A DNA stretch of 64,000 nucleotides from Sthenelais limicola (Eukaryota; Annelida; Polychaeta; Phyllodocida; Sigalionidae): the NCBI GenBank assembly GCA_942159475.1, contig OW804102.1, forward strand, positions 22,820,684 through 22,884,683, read 5' to 3'. Shown one piece after another: positions 33,962 to 46,090 of this stretch. The notes below the pieces were generated by a model. That model worked only from the letters and a program-made list of their open reading frames with translations, ran no database searches and was not told the origin of the DNA. Positions within the stretch are counted from its first letter, which is position 1, and each line of letters opens with the position of its first letter. The position numbers and the translations under genes were made by a program.

Positions 33962-36770
33962 TCTGTTCATTTCAAGATTTCAATAAACTTGTGATGTAGG
34001 CACACAGTGGCGCCTTGAATGGAGTGTTAAACTGTAGAACTACTTTTCCCCTCCTTTGAATGGGTAAAACTCACTAAATGTTAGGTTGCAATAAGTACCA
34101 CAGGAGCGGTTACATTTGAATAATAGAAAAGTAGTTGATTTCTCATAATATTTTGGGGTTTACTGACACTTTAAGATAAGATCATATATAGTGCAATACT
34201 CCAAGTATATATCATTTCCCCTCAAATCCAGTGTACACCAACAAGGTTTTTTAAAGGCCAGCAGTATTAATCACTGTGTATACCATTGCTAATGGTGGAA
34301 AAGAGTGAGGTGTATAATTCCTTAGCTCATATATCTCCCTCAACCCTGATATGGTCTAGACATGTGTTATTAGAGCATAAACCAGACCCAATATCGTCTG
34401 GCACTTACAGTTGCAGCATTCTAAGCTCTCTCTCTCTATATATATAGAGATAGCCATTAGTTATATCGGTCACAAATGTTGGTATTGGCTGCTCAAGCAG
34501 AAGAAAAAGTAACATCAAAGAGGCAACTAATATCCTAGGCCATGAATCAAATTTTGTAGATCTATGAAGTATTTGAAAGATGCATGCAGGAGGCGATATA
34601 CTGTTCTTCATGAAATGTGTCAGTATTATCTTTCTGGGTCGGAAAATCCCTTCTAATTTACTTTACCCTGTTCTAGTATCTGCTTTATAAATTCTATGTA
34701 TGTTGGGTGTCACTAAGAATATTAAATATGCCATGAGTTAGCAATGTAATAGTAAAATTCAAACAATGGAATTGTTTGTGGGGTAGTTAGTTAGGAAATG
34801 TCATAGGAACAGAGGCTTGTGTTACATAATTGGGGTAAATGATCGTTCAGGCAACGTCTGTGGATTATTTGGGTTATATGGTCTAATTTTAATAGATAAT
34901 CGTTGTAAAAACCCAGAGATACAGGTTTGGTGTCTGTGAACAGTTACATTTCACTTAGTAGATAAATCACCCTAATAATATCTTCAGACTACAGGTGTGA
35001 TGTATCACTTGCCTCCATAAACTGGATTGATATTCATATATATTTGCTCTGACTAAGCAAACCCATTGTATTGTATTATATTGTATTTCTACTTTATCTT
35101 CTATGTACTCATGTACATTTGTTTATTCCTACCTACATACCTATGTTTATAGATAGGTAGGTACTGCTAGTACTGATGAGATACTGACGATCTCAGTACA
35201 TTATATCATATTATATTATCAGCTAGTATAGATCTTATTTCCAAATTCAGGGATATTTACAACACCTGCTGTATACATTACAGATAGTATTTCTTTTTGC
35301 ATATTTTTAGTCCGCACTATACCTTGTAAATGTTCATGGAAATAAAGATCTATTACTATTATTATGGCACCATTACTCAAGAATCTTAAATATTTCAAAA
35401 TTTATAAGAGACAGAAAATTGTGTAAGTATCCAAATTCAAATAAATGTTGGACAAGCATATGAATCAACAATGGAACACATACGTAGAGAGGCTGATTTG
35501 AGGAATAATATTTCTGTTTGTAATCTATTATTTTATTAGATACTCATTAGGTTCTTCACCATTGTTATCTTATTAGATATTTGTAGAATTATTGTAAAAA
35601 ATAATAGAAGGTAAAGAAGTCTAAAGCTAAGATCAAGGGATCTAGAACGAAGGCTTATTTTGTGGTAGTCATACATTTGAACCTTGATCAATGTGGCTAT
35701 TGGCCATTTGAGGAATACTAATCATACATGTATGTGAGTGCTACCTGATCCTTCACATACTACCATAATTACTGCAATATATTCCTAGTTAATGTTACTA
35801 GGCCAAATATGAACACGTTTTTCAGAATGTATTTTTGAATGAATTTAGAATAATAACTATAATAATAATTATTATGTAATGTTAATTAATGATCATAAAG
35901 TGGTCACACACTGTTACATCATTATTACGTAACATGTTGGGGTTAAGACGGTTTATACATCTCCATCTGTATTAAAATTGTCGTTAATAAAATAATAGTT
36001 GTAGAAGTTAAGAGCTTTGAATTTGTATTACAATATCTAATCGAGGAATAAATTGGTAAAATGGAATAAATGAATAGGTGAGGATGGGATGTGGTTCGGT
36101 GAAAAGGTTGTTGTTGGTTACAGAAGATTGAGAATGAAGGTAGGAGTGAGAGGTGAAGGTGATGGGGATGGGTTAGGGTTAATTGGAGCGGAGTTAGACT
36201 CTTCGCAACAGTGCCTCAACTTCTTATTTTGAAACGTTTCAGTAAGAATGGACAGATGGATGGATGGGCAGACGTACAGACAGATAGACAGGTGGCTCCC
36301 TCGTGTGAGAGAAAATATTGTAATGGAATGTGATAGTTTGCATATAATCCGCCAGTGGGCATTGTGGTGCACCTATCATCTATAGAAGAAGAAGCCACTC
36401 TCCATCGTCATTAGTAATGGTTATAAATATATCAGTCTGGATCTAGGTGCATTGAACCCTTTTCCCTTCACTCCTGACTGATAGATAATCAATAATGATC
36501 AATCCAACAAAGATCAATTGTTGATCAAAGAGGCTGATTTAGATATAGTAGCCAGTTCAATACAATTGATATTTCTATAGGTCCAAACTATTGGGTGATC
36601 AATTATTTACCCTTTAACCATTTGGTACCAACTATAGCTCGTCCAATAAAGTATAGTCTTTGATAAAGGCGATCCATCTGTGGAAACATGAAACCACAAA
36701 ATAATATCAACTGCAAAATGAGAACTGGTGTTTTAGTCTTTTGAGGAGTTCCATATCTCTTCAGAAAGTA
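33962..36770. other. No gene recognised in 2.8 kb
   Basis: AT-rich. GAAATAAAGATCTATTACTA at about 35338-35360, followed by TATTATTATGG, resembles the 3' end of a CR1-like LINE, but no coding part is visible. The remainder holds only short frames. Confidence 0.45.
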
Positions 36771-37809
36771 TCTATAATATTAATTTTGTCAGAGAAAAGT
36801 GTAATTATAAGTGTAGTTATATCCGCATTGTTATGACCCATACCACACCATGGTAATGCAGCATCCCCTCTGAAACTGCCGGAGGGATTGCCGCTATTTT
36901 CACTGTGGACATACTTTGGTATAGTGTGAACCATTGGCACTATGTTCTATGACCGATTTCCCAGATAAAAGGGTTTAAAAAGGATTTCAATTTACACCTG
37001 CTTCTTTTACGCCTACCTGTTTACATCCAAGGCAAGAACTGGACAACCAGCGAATGTGAGTTAAATAGGTTTGCTGCTGCATAATAAGAAAGAATGTGTT
37101 GTCATAGCAACATAGTTCAACCTGCATGCATAGTAAGAATGAATGTAAGTCAGTAACATAATCCTCCTCCTTCTCCCTTCATACTCACAGAGGGAGGAGG
37201 TGGAAGGAGATAGCGAGGGGGGAGGAGAGATATAGAGAGATGGGGAAGGAGAGAGAGGAATGGTGATGTACTCCTTATTTTGGGAAGGTTGTAAGCCCAT
37301 TTCAGAATATATTTCTCCATATCCATTTTAGAATTTTTGCCATGTCTTTATCTCTATTTCTTGCAATGTTTGTTTTTGTATCTTTGCGTGTTACAGACTT
37401 TCAGTTCATTTCAGCATGCAATTTAAAGCTGCTCAACTATTGTTACAAATAACCACTGTAAACAATTTTCATCTGGTTTCCTATTTCACATACCATAATA
37501 TTGCACAGTCCCATTCAAACCCATTTATTGCATAGCCCACTTTCTGATTTCTCAGATCTTTGCCTCTGTCCTGATCACTCTGTCACTATCTCATGTTGCC
37601 TCTGAACCTGTCTCCATTTCTTGTTAATAAACAGCGACCAACAATATCTAAAGAGGGAGGGTTTTATTTCAGACATGTACAGCAAAGGGATATAAGATGG
37701 AGAAATAGGTGGGAAAAGAAAGTTGGCAGAAAAGGGAAGGAGGAAATATGAACATCGGAGACCCACCAAACCACTAGCAAATCCTGTGCGTAGCACGGGT
37801 ATGTGCTAG
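36771..37809 (+). mobile_element. Non-autonomous Helitron, copy 2 (1039 bp)
   Basis: Probable 5' end A|TCTATAATATTAATTTTGTC. The 3' end is the hairpin CCTGTGCGTAGCACGGG (37783-37799), then TATGTGCTAG|T. The internal 5' region (CTCTGAAACTGC, CTATTTTCAC) and 3' region (AGATGGAGAAATAGGTGGG, ACTAGCAAATCCTGTG) match copy 1 at 13262-14079. The middle differs. No Rep/helicase gene. Confidence 0.65.
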
Positions 37810-39976
37810 TAGTCTTTATTGGGATTGTGTGAATGGATGGCTAGTATAGTACTGGACCCAGAGCCATAGGAATCTTGGTGTTGCCACAGATTCTCCACCA
37901 GTTTCAAGTCTAGATGTTGCTGCAGCTCATCTATTATATCATTTCTTAGATAGACTTCGAAATTCGGTTATGTTTGTTTATTGGAGCTAGGAAGAATTAA
38001 CGTTCCCCAGGGGCATGTTGTATAGGCTAGGAAAAGGAACCTTTTGTGGAAATTCCGTGTATAAACATAGTTATAACAGTAGCATAATATTGATTAATTC
38101 AGTGCTATATATAGGTCATAATAAGAGTAAATTTGGTAAGACTTTTGTTCGTTTGTGGTTATAATAATTTTGTTTATCTTATACATTTTTACCACCAAAT
38201 TAATATGGGGAGTGTACACTTTTATGGAGTATAAAAATTCATCTGGCTGCCTAATAATATAATCAGACACATGCACAATTTTATCAACACATGGGTATTC
38301 CTAACGCATAATTTAAATCGAAAAGATTATTATATGTTTTCATCGTGATATATAATTTCTCTCCCATTATTTATTGGCAAAGCCAAAAGTCTGTGTCGTA
38401 TGCATGCTTGGATCACTCCATTTCAGAAATCAATACCCTGGACTTGGAAGCACACTGGGTGTTGGGTTAATGATTGATCTGTTTGCATTTTATATCAAAG
38501 TGTTGTTAAGGATGATCGCGGGTATTTGTCAGTTGCCAATAACGGGTTCATATTTATTATTTATTTGATAATTCTTTTGGATAGTGATGTTCAGCAGTTA
38601 TAAAAAGACACTTTTGGGTTGGGTCAAAGTAAGTAACCGTCCAATGTCTTGTTCACAAATACTATATTAGCTGTGATTGAGAATATTGTGCATTGCATAT
38701 AATGTTTTGGCTAAATAAAAATATTTAAATACAAATATATTTGTATAATATGCATTGCTCTGAAAATAACGTATCTAGAGTGAATCATGTTATGCACAGT
38801 CTATATGTCACTAGTGAGTTATGTGTGGTAGTAATGGCAATGTGTACGGCCAAAATTCAGCGTTATGACTCAAAAATGTATTCTTTTCATACTAAAATTA
38901 TTAAAAGCATATAATAAACAGTTCCCCTGTATGTATATCAATCCACCAGTGATAAAATAATGTCATGTCGAGAGTATCGATGCTATATATCGTTGACTGA
39001 ATATGAGGACTGTTGTATAATTGATTACACATAGCCCCTGTTTCGTTTGCCCTCAGGAAACGCTATGCACTAAAAACAGCCCACCAGTCAAACTCTGATA
39101 AGTATAATAAAGAAAATGTAATAAGTTAGATGTGATATGAAGGATGTGAAACAATGGTTTATGGACTAGATTACTAGGTGTTATTAGAATAAGTAAAATG
39201 GATGGAATTAAATGAGTAATGAAATTAATGTACTGGATTGAACAATGATTTATAGGTAGAAATACATGAAAAAGAATATTATGCTTGTTTTCTAAGTATA
39301 TATGTTAAATGTTTGTGGCCAATACAAATGTTTCAAAAAACGTGCATAGCTGTCTATATATATTACATATCGCTTAAAATGTTGCATTGATCCATATTAA
39401 ATCTTCCAGGTTGACATTATGTGGCAATTGCCACCTTTTAAAGCTCCAAGCGCAAGTTCTAGATACTGTTTTTGAAGCACTGACTCTTACTCAAAATTGA
39501 TATTAATGAATGCAAATTGCATGCATACCAGACGTCACAATCACCTGATCCAAGTGTGCAGTTGGTTCCTGAAGTTCTGGTTTAATAATAAATTGATTGA
39601 TTCGGATGCCCCGATTAAAGGTCTTGCTGGCCTTTGATGTGCTTGACTGATTGCCAAATATGGCTGTATCTTCTATCTAGTGTTGCTAAGTCCAAACATT
39701 GATCTGACTTATCTGCCAGGGGAGGGCGTATTTTTGCGAATCCTGGAAGCAGAAGGAGAAAGGTCGAATATCAAATCTAGACGAACTACACGTCATTTCT
39801 TTAATGATATTATCATATGAAATGCGGTACCAGAAGCATAAATGTTTCCTTTTACTAAATCAAGATGGATATAACTCATCCACAGGATAACCTAACAATT
39901 ACTATATGGAGAGATCTTTCAAATGGTTGCTTGAATTAAACAAGGATTTAATCATACAGACAGCAATTTCCATAGA
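37810..39976. other. No gene; short repeat motif only
   Basis: The GCTAAATAAAAATATTTAAA tail-like motif lies at 38700-38735 (relatives at 5110 and 14994). Otherwise short frames and AT-rich DNA. Confidence 0.45.
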
Positions 39977-40131
39977 TTTAAAACTGCATTCGCTGCTATT
40001 GCGACAAACAGAATCGTACTTACTCATATTATGCGTTATAGGGCTGAATTTATCAATATTCTGCTGCTGTTTATACAAGAACTTGAAGCTGAATCGGGCG
40101 GGAGAAAACGGCCGGTGAGCGATAATAAAGT
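39977..40131 (+). repeat. Dispersed repeat shared with 53122-53273
   Basis: AAAACTGCATTC, then TTTATCAATATTCTGCTGCT, and GAGAAAAC followed by GGTGAGCGATAATAA occur in the same order in both places. A partial third copy lies at 53787-53890. Confidence 0.6.
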
Positions 40132-40693
40132 AAGCCTCCGCAGGAACGGATGTGCACATACATGTTCAAATGAAAAACATAGTTCAATCTTTACAAATTA
40201 GCTAAAAATATACATTTCTTTTGTCTGCACCCTGGTTGGGGTAGTGATCGAGCCCTACAAGGAGAAGGATGCGGGAGGGACTTGTGGTTAACCTTATCGT
40301 TGTAGGCGGTGAACTGGAACGCTGAGGAATGTGTCCCTTCTGGACAAGACTGACTAGTTCTTGACCGTGTTGTTAAATGAGAGTTAACATAAAACACCTT
40401 GCATACCTATAATTAGTTATCTTTAATCAATTTACTGGTCAGGCATGGACAGTCATGTGAAATGCCTGCACCAAAAATAGTAATGGTCTCAAAAAGACTC
40501 TCAAAGATACTCTATGAATAACTAATGGTAGATGCTTCCATCTGGTTGGACACTGTATTGATTCAACCTTTTACAATACTTTATCTTATGTTACTGACAG
40601 TTCCACTGTGAACAATATAGTAACTAACAGCAAACCTCATCTCATCAATAGGCTAATCACCCACGTAAAAGTATCTTCAAATCCATTATAACA
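40132..40693. other. Upstream region of the GT61 gene
   Basis: No TATA box or CRE stands out within 300 bp of the ATG at 40694. A non-coding 5' exon further upstream cannot be excluded. Confidence 0.35.
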
Positions 40694-42028
40694 ATGCGAT
40701 GTCGATACTACATTGTCTTACTCTGCATTTCGGTGTACATATTCATTTTAATAAGCTCCGTGATTGTCTTCAACCTTATATCCCACGTTTCTCTCCCAAA
40801 CAAAAGGCCGCAATTGCTTTCAAGGATGCCAGAAAGCAAGGACAACCTATTGCAAATGGGGTTAAACTTGACCAACTGTACCCCAACCCTCTGTCCTTCA
40901 CAGGGTAACTTATATAAGCCTGGAGAGAAATTATCTATCTTAAAAGTAAGCTTAATTTTACCTAAGGATTCAATTCTGAGCATCCTACCACAGATATTAT
41001 ATATGATGCGCACGCAGTCTTGTCAATATTCAAAACGCTGCTTAAACTGGATACCATATAAATCTGTGGAAACAGTGGAATTTCTTCCTACCATCGGATA
41101 CAGTGGTTCTATTCAATACAACCAGTTGCAAAGTCATCAAAGGAGCAATGATGTTTTCCTGATGGATTTTGTTGATATCATAAAGAATGGTTTAATCTGG
41201 CCGGCTGGATATGTGCGATATGGAGATAGTGTGTATTACATTGCGAGATGTCCCCCGAAAAGGCACATGCTGAGAGTGAAGGACAAAAGAGTGTACCACC
41301 ATCAAGAAGTTTATTCACTATCTCAGGCCTACGGAGCTGACTATTATCATGTTCTGATTGAGGCTGTTCCTAGATTGGCTGCAGCTCATTCCTTCCTTCT
41401 GAATAAACCCTCAGTCAAGGTCCATGTATATATGAAGAGGCCTTACATGATGTCTCTATTAAACGACCTAGGTATAGATGCATCTCGTGTGGTGACAGGA
41501 GTGACAAAAAGCAGAATCTTATACGTACCAAGAGGTACTACATGTGCTGAGCCTGCCTTGTTCAACATCAACTACATTTCACAATATCTTAGATCGTCCA
41601 TGAAGGACAAGCAGAAGGACACAGCGGTCCTTATCAGCAGATCAAAGAACAGGGTATTCAGGTACCATGCACACATACTAAAGATGTTAGAGGGTGTAAT
41701 TCGCGCCTACAACCCCCGCTATAGGGTGGCTGTTTTTCCTGATAATCCTAGCCCACGTTATGAGGCCACAAAGGAGCTATTTGCTAGGGCATTGCTGGTT
41801 GTAGCACCTCATGGGGCTGGACTTTCTAACACCATCTTCAGTGATAGAGGCATATGTGTGATTGAGGGTGTATGTGAGAGTCATATCAAATGCTATAGGA
41901 ATTTGGCTTTCAGCCTTGGTCATAAATACTATGGCATCTTCAGGGGAACATTTGGCTGTATAAATATAACTGCTGCTGATATAGAACCGATTGTGCATCA
42001 TTGTATGGACGGTATATTGAAGGAATAA
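40694..42028 (+). CDS. GT61-family glycosyltransferase, type II membrane protein
   Basis: A 444-residue protein in a single uninterrupted exon. Residues about 6-29 form one hydrophobic segment after a short basic N-terminus, the signal-anchor layout of a Golgi or ER glycosyltransferase with a lumenal catalytic domain. The GT61 (DUF563) catalytic region spans about 170-440. Visible hallmarks are YYHVLIEAVPRL (217-228, the family's 'H..lie.lPRl' block), LISRSKNRVFR (313-323) and the signature APHGAGLSNTIF (371-382). N-glycosylation sequons lie at 58, 61 and 424. GT61 includes EOGT (O-GlcNAc to EGF repeats), POMGNT2 and plant xylosyltransferases. I cannot assign substrate or orthology, so no symbol is given. 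The start is the first ATG, with A at -3 (AACAATGC). The lack of introns suggests a retrocopy or a lineage-specific intronless expansion, but the frame is intact and looks functional. Confidence 0.9.
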   Translation: MRCRYYIVLLCISVYIFILISSVIVFNLISHVSLPNKRPQLLSRMPESKDNLLQMGLNLTNCTPTLCPSQGNLYKPGEKLSILKVSLILPKDSILSILPQILYMMRTQSCQYSKRCLNWIPYKSVETVEFLPTIGYSGSIQYNQLQSHQRSNDVFLMDFVDIIKNGLIWPAGYVRYGDSVYYIARCPPKRHMLRVKDKRVYHHQEVYSLSQAYGADYYHVLIEAVPRLAAAHSFLLNKPSVKVHVYMKRPYMMSLLNDLGIDASRVVTGVTKSRILYVPRGTTCAEPALFNINYISQYLRSSMKDKQKDTAVLISRSKNRVFRYHAHILKMLEGVIRAYNPRYRVAVFPDNPSPRYEATKELFARALLVVAPHGAGLSNTIFSDRGICVIEGVCESHIKCYRNLAFSLGHKYYGIFRGTFGCINITAADIEPIVHHCMDGILKE

Positions 42029-42029
42029 T

Positions 42030-42035
42030 AATAAA
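42030..42035 (+). terminator. Poly(A) signal of the GT61 gene
   Basis: AATAAA begins two bases after the TAA stop. A T-rich stretch (CTTGTTTTTTCCTTTTATTT) follows at 42051-42070 and could be the downstream element. It implies a very short 3'UTR of a few tens of bases. Confidence 0.6.
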
Positions 42036-42310
42036 ATCATCAGTTTGCAACTTGTTTTTTCCTTTTATTTTTACACCAACTGGCTGGATTCTCTGGTATG
42101 TCACATCATAAATCCCAATTAGTACTATGCCTTGTTTCATAAAGTTTGTTTAAATGAAATTGATTATTTAAATGATGTTAATGATTTAAACAAGCGGCAA
42201 TATCAATGGTTGCTGTTGACCTGCCTGCTATTCCACCTGCTGATTTTACAAGGTGGTAATTAATTGTCAGACGTGTTAGGGTCATCAATTTCAGGAGGGT
42301 AGAACTTTCT

Positions 42311-42570
42311 CGGGATGTTAATTTTCAAGATGATTGTTTTCAGGATGTTAGTTTCCAAGGTGTTATTTTTCAGGATGTGAGTTTCCAAGGTGTTATTTTT
42401 CAGGATGTTAGTTTCCAAGGTGTTATTTTTCAGGATGTTAGTTTCCAAGGTGTTATTTTTCAGGATGTTAGTTTCCAAGGTGTTATTTTTCAGAGGCGTT
42501 ATTTGTCAGGATGGTATACTGTTTATGGTGTTATTCTTCAGGATGGTAGTTTTCAGTTTTAATATGTTCT
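42311..42570 (+). repeat. 30-bp tandem repeat (15-bp half units)
   Basis: Five near-identical units CAGGATGTTAGTTTCCAAGG plus TGTTATTTTT at 42341-42490, one degenerate unit before and about two after. Each unit is two related 15-bp halves. One plus-strand frame reads (FQDVS-FQGVI)n, a pentapeptide periodicity; the minus frame reads (ETNILKNNTL)n. It lies 280 bp past the GT61 stop. Most likely a non-coding minisatellite. Confidence 0.85.
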
Positions 42571-42584
42571 CAGAATCATAGGTG

Positions 42585-43090
42585 TGATCAGTTATTGCAC
42601 ATTGTAAATTTTATATTATTGTAGTGGATCGGAGGTTATAAATAGCCCTCTGCGTCAAGAGTGTGTTGTTGATCAAATGTCCTTGACATTTCCGTGCCTC
42701 GGTAACGCTCCACTGAGCACGGATTGAGCTTTCGGATTTGTGCTAGTTGCAAGACAACTGTGTTTTACAGGATTCTTATATTGTATTCAACTACAGCAGA
42801 AGGTGTATTGTGTATAACCATTTACTGTATTCCTGTATGACCTATCCTTATGTACTGTATTTACTGGTAATGTTCGCCTGGTGCGACACCTCTCTTACTA
42901 CGTGAGGACAAGCATGACTTGTTCCTGTCTGTATGATGTAGCTATTCGATCTTGGATCAGATCGTTCGGTCTTGGTTAGACTTGCAGTCTGGTTGTGGGT
43001 GGCAATAAATCCCAATAAGAGCCGTTCTGTGTTGGTGTTATTCTTTGCCTTTGTCGAGATCCGGATCCGTCGGAGAAAGAACCTGGATTG
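42585..43090 (+). mobile_element. Possible solo LTR or retroelement end
   Basis: TATA-like GGTTATAAATAGCC at about 42633, and a poly(A) signal cluster CAATAAATCCCAATAAGAGC at about 43004 followed by GT-rich sequence. The arrangement and roughly 450-bp length suggest an LTR. No partner LTR, target duplication or coding region is seen. It could instead be a promoter and terminator of an unrelated short transcript. Confidence 0.25.
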
Positions 43091-44369
43091 GGTGATCGTC
43101 TAGTAATTAGAGCCATTTACTATCGATGGAATTCACTACAATATGATATTTTTCCAGGCTCCTTAGCTGGTCTTCACTATAACTCCTGGGGCAGTATACT
43201 GCCGCCTGTTGCTGAGAGGAAACACGCTAACAGGTGCTATACCATTGTTTAGGTAGAGGTCTTGGAACTTTTGATTATTTTCTTCATTCATACCCAACTA
43301 AAGTCCCATTTAATTGTTTCTCTATCCATTTGTAACCATGCAAACATATTCAACTTACTTTTTAAATATGATTGTCTGGCGATTTGTTATCTGGCATTTA
43401 TGAAAACTATAAACTTATATATGGACTTAGCTTGATAAATTTGAAATAATGTTCAGCTTGTAGTACCCAGCATTCTGACTGAAAAAATGGTTAATTCAAC
43501 TGAGAATGAAGCATCAAATGGTCTAGGCACCAAGTTTATATGCTGATATTCCCGATCATTGCTGCCCCCTGTGTGCAACTCTCAGAACTCCTCTAGCCTA
43601 GCACCCCCTGATTACCTTACTCTTTAAAGGAGGCTACGCTTTCTCCACTCTACTTCCGATTGAAGCCATTTTTATGCGCACGCCGTTCGAGAGATGTATG
43701 CTGGGAGACATTGGTTTTATTTGGTTTAGTTGCACACGCAACAGAATCACATACAAGCAACTATAATTGTCACAAAACAATTTTTTTAAATATTACAGAG
43801 ATGTTTATTTATAGTCGCAATGTGCTGCTTCCCATTTCCTACAAACTTAATTTCGTGGCTATGTTTCACCAGCTATGACGTTGGCGACGGCAACGTGGTG
43901 ACGTCGCTCATTGACAACGCACAGTTTTTCCCGCCTCAGTGGGATCAGCATTGAAGCCTATATATATAGATGAGCAAATCCACCATTTGGTCATCATCTG
44001 ACCCTAAAATCGTCTTTTGCGTATTTGATTGGGAAAAAAACGATTGGAGACATTTTTCAATAGTTTTATCGTATATCCGCCCACCCAAAATACATCAGAA
44101 ATACCCCCTATTTACATAGATTTTCCTAAGAATATATGCATGGGCTGGGGGTCGAAAAAGTTCAAAAACTTAAAAAGGATGAAGGAGTTGGGTAGCTCTA
44201 ATGTCAGCGTCACATGAGCATTATTACCGTACCGCATTTAATAAATATTAGAAATTTAGAATCAATAATATCTATATACATACTTCATTTCAAAACCATA
44301 AACCCACTCAGGCTTTCCTTAATTGGAAGGTAGGGTAGGAAAAGTGTCAGTGTCACATGTATATTTCAC
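43091..44369. other. No gene; promoter-like motifs near 43.9 kb
   Basis: Around 43875-43975 there are CRE-like halves (TGACGTTGG, GTGACGTCGC) and a TATATATATAG run, which might be a promoter. A short 62-codon frame follows without recognisable domain. Otherwise non-coding. Confidence 0.3.
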
Positions 44370-44500
44370 TAGTCAGGTAGATTGGTGCAAGAATTGTTCA
44401 AATTGGTATGAAAGCATGAAATTTGGTACAGTGATAGATTTTGGTATGCTGATTAATTTTGGATATTGACCCATTCTGAAATATTGTTTTCTTGGGTTCT

Positions 44501-44514
44501 GTTGCCATGGTAAC
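44501..44514. promoter_or_regulatory. Palindromic RFX X-box motif
   Basis: GTTGCCATGGTAAC fits the RFX-family X-box consensus (GTNRCC, spacer, RGYAAC). A related GTTGCTAAGCAAC lies at 44665-44677. Binding is inferred from the motif only. Confidence 0.5.
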
Positions 44515-45061
44515 AGTTTTTCAGTGAAATTTTGGCTATTCCCTGGAAATACTGAATTCTAACCAATAATTTGATATGGTATACCCACATAAAGTAGTCT
44601 ATGGAATAGTTCTCTAATTTTTCTAACTATTTCAGCTAATTATATGGTTGCTAGGCTATGTATGGTTGCTAAGCAACTGATAATATACTGAAATTTCTCC
44701 AAAATGGCTCATTTTATGACTATTTTATGGGGTAAGGCAATTATTTATATAACATAAAATATAACATTTATGTAATGATAACATTTTCAGTGATATGCTT
44801 CAGCTTTTAGAATTTCCAAGATGGCTGCCAAATGGTTCTACGATCCAAAATGGCTGATCAAAAGACCCTTTGGGCCCACTTCCTAGTTGACTTGACTTTA
44901 GTTTGCAAGCTCATTCATTGTTCATATCAGTATGTATTTCAACCAATTCTGAACATTAGAATACATCTGAGAACCTGAAATTTGGTACAGAGATACATTT
45001 TAATATGATAATTAATTTTTTGTATTGACCCATTCTGAAAAGAATTATTCTCCTGGCTTCT

Positions 45062-45075
45062 GTTGCCATGGTAAC
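45062..45075. promoter_or_regulatory. Palindromic RFX X-box motif
   Basis: Second exact GTTGCCATGGTAAC, in the second subunit of the left arm. GTTGCTAAGCAAC follows at 45227-45239. Confidence 0.5.
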
Positions 45076-45445
45076 ATATCTTTAACTAAAATTTCATCAA
45101 TTTTCCTGGAAAAACTGATTTCTAACACATGATCATTACCAATATACCAAAATAAAGCAGTTATGCAATAGTTCTCTTAATTAGGTAACTATTTCAGGCA
45201 ATTCCATGGTTGCTAGGCTATTTATGGTTGCTAAGCAACTGGAAATATGCTGAAATTGATCTGAAATGACTCATTTAAAGCATATTTTCTGGGTAAAATC
45301 TATTTTTAATGTACTAAAATGTCATATTTCTTTGATAATCACAATTTCGGTGATATGCATCAACATTTAGAATTTCCAAGATGGCTGCCAAATGGTTCTA
45401 AAGTCCAAAATGGCTGATCAAAATACCATTTTTGCCTATTTCCTA

Positions 45446-46090
45446 GTTGACTTGACTTTGATTTGCAAGCTAATTCATGTTATATGTGTAATACAACAAA
45501 CTCTGAACATCAAAATAGATCTGAGAGCCTGAAATTTGGTACAGAGGTAGATTTTGTTATGCTTATTAATGTTTGATATAGACCCATTCTGAAAAATTAT
45601 TCTCTTGGCCTCTGTTTCCATAGTAACATTTTTTAGTGAAATTTTGGCCATTCCCTGGAAAAACTGATTTCTAACAAATAATATGTTATAATATACCCGT
45701 ATAAAGTAGTCTATGCAATAGTTTTCTTATTTATGTAACTATTTCAGGCAATTCCATGGTTGCTAGGCTTATGTAAGCTTGCTATGCAACTGAAAATATT
45801 CTGAAATTGATCTGAGATGACTTATTTTATGTATATTTTCTGGTACTTTTCATGCCCACAAATTTATTTGATAATCACAATTTTGGTGATTCACTCTTGA
45901 CTTGAATTTGGTTTGTGAGTTCATTTGTTGTAAATAATTTAAGTTCAAATACATCTGAGGACCTTGGTCATTCTAAGAGTAGACCCATACTCAAATATTG
46001 TTCCTTGGTTACTGTTGCTATGGCATTTTTCTGCATTGAATGTTGCTTTTAAAATATTGAAGACACCTAGCATATACAATTCCTAGGCAA
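45446..46090 (+). repeat. Third, degenerate subunit of the 550-bp repeat
   Basis: Begins again at about 45532 with GAAATTTGGTACAGAGGTAG. It carries a mutated X-box (GTTTCCATAGTAAC, 45614-45627) and the ATTCCATGGTTGCTAGGC block. It lacks a counterpart in the right arm. Confidence 0.65.

Larger units (their letters stand above)
44370..45445 (+). mobile_element. Left 1.08-kb arm of a long-TIR element
   Basis: Starts TAGTCAGGTAGATTGGTGCA and is the reverse complement of 49150-50232 with scattered mismatches. It consists of two tandem, diverged subunits of about 550 bp. Each runs from GAAATTTGGTACAG through GTTGCCATGGTAAC, GGTTGCTAAGCAACTG and AATTTCCAAGATGGCTGCCA. A third, poorer subunit continues past the arm to about 46090. 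No coding capacity. Confidence 0.85.
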
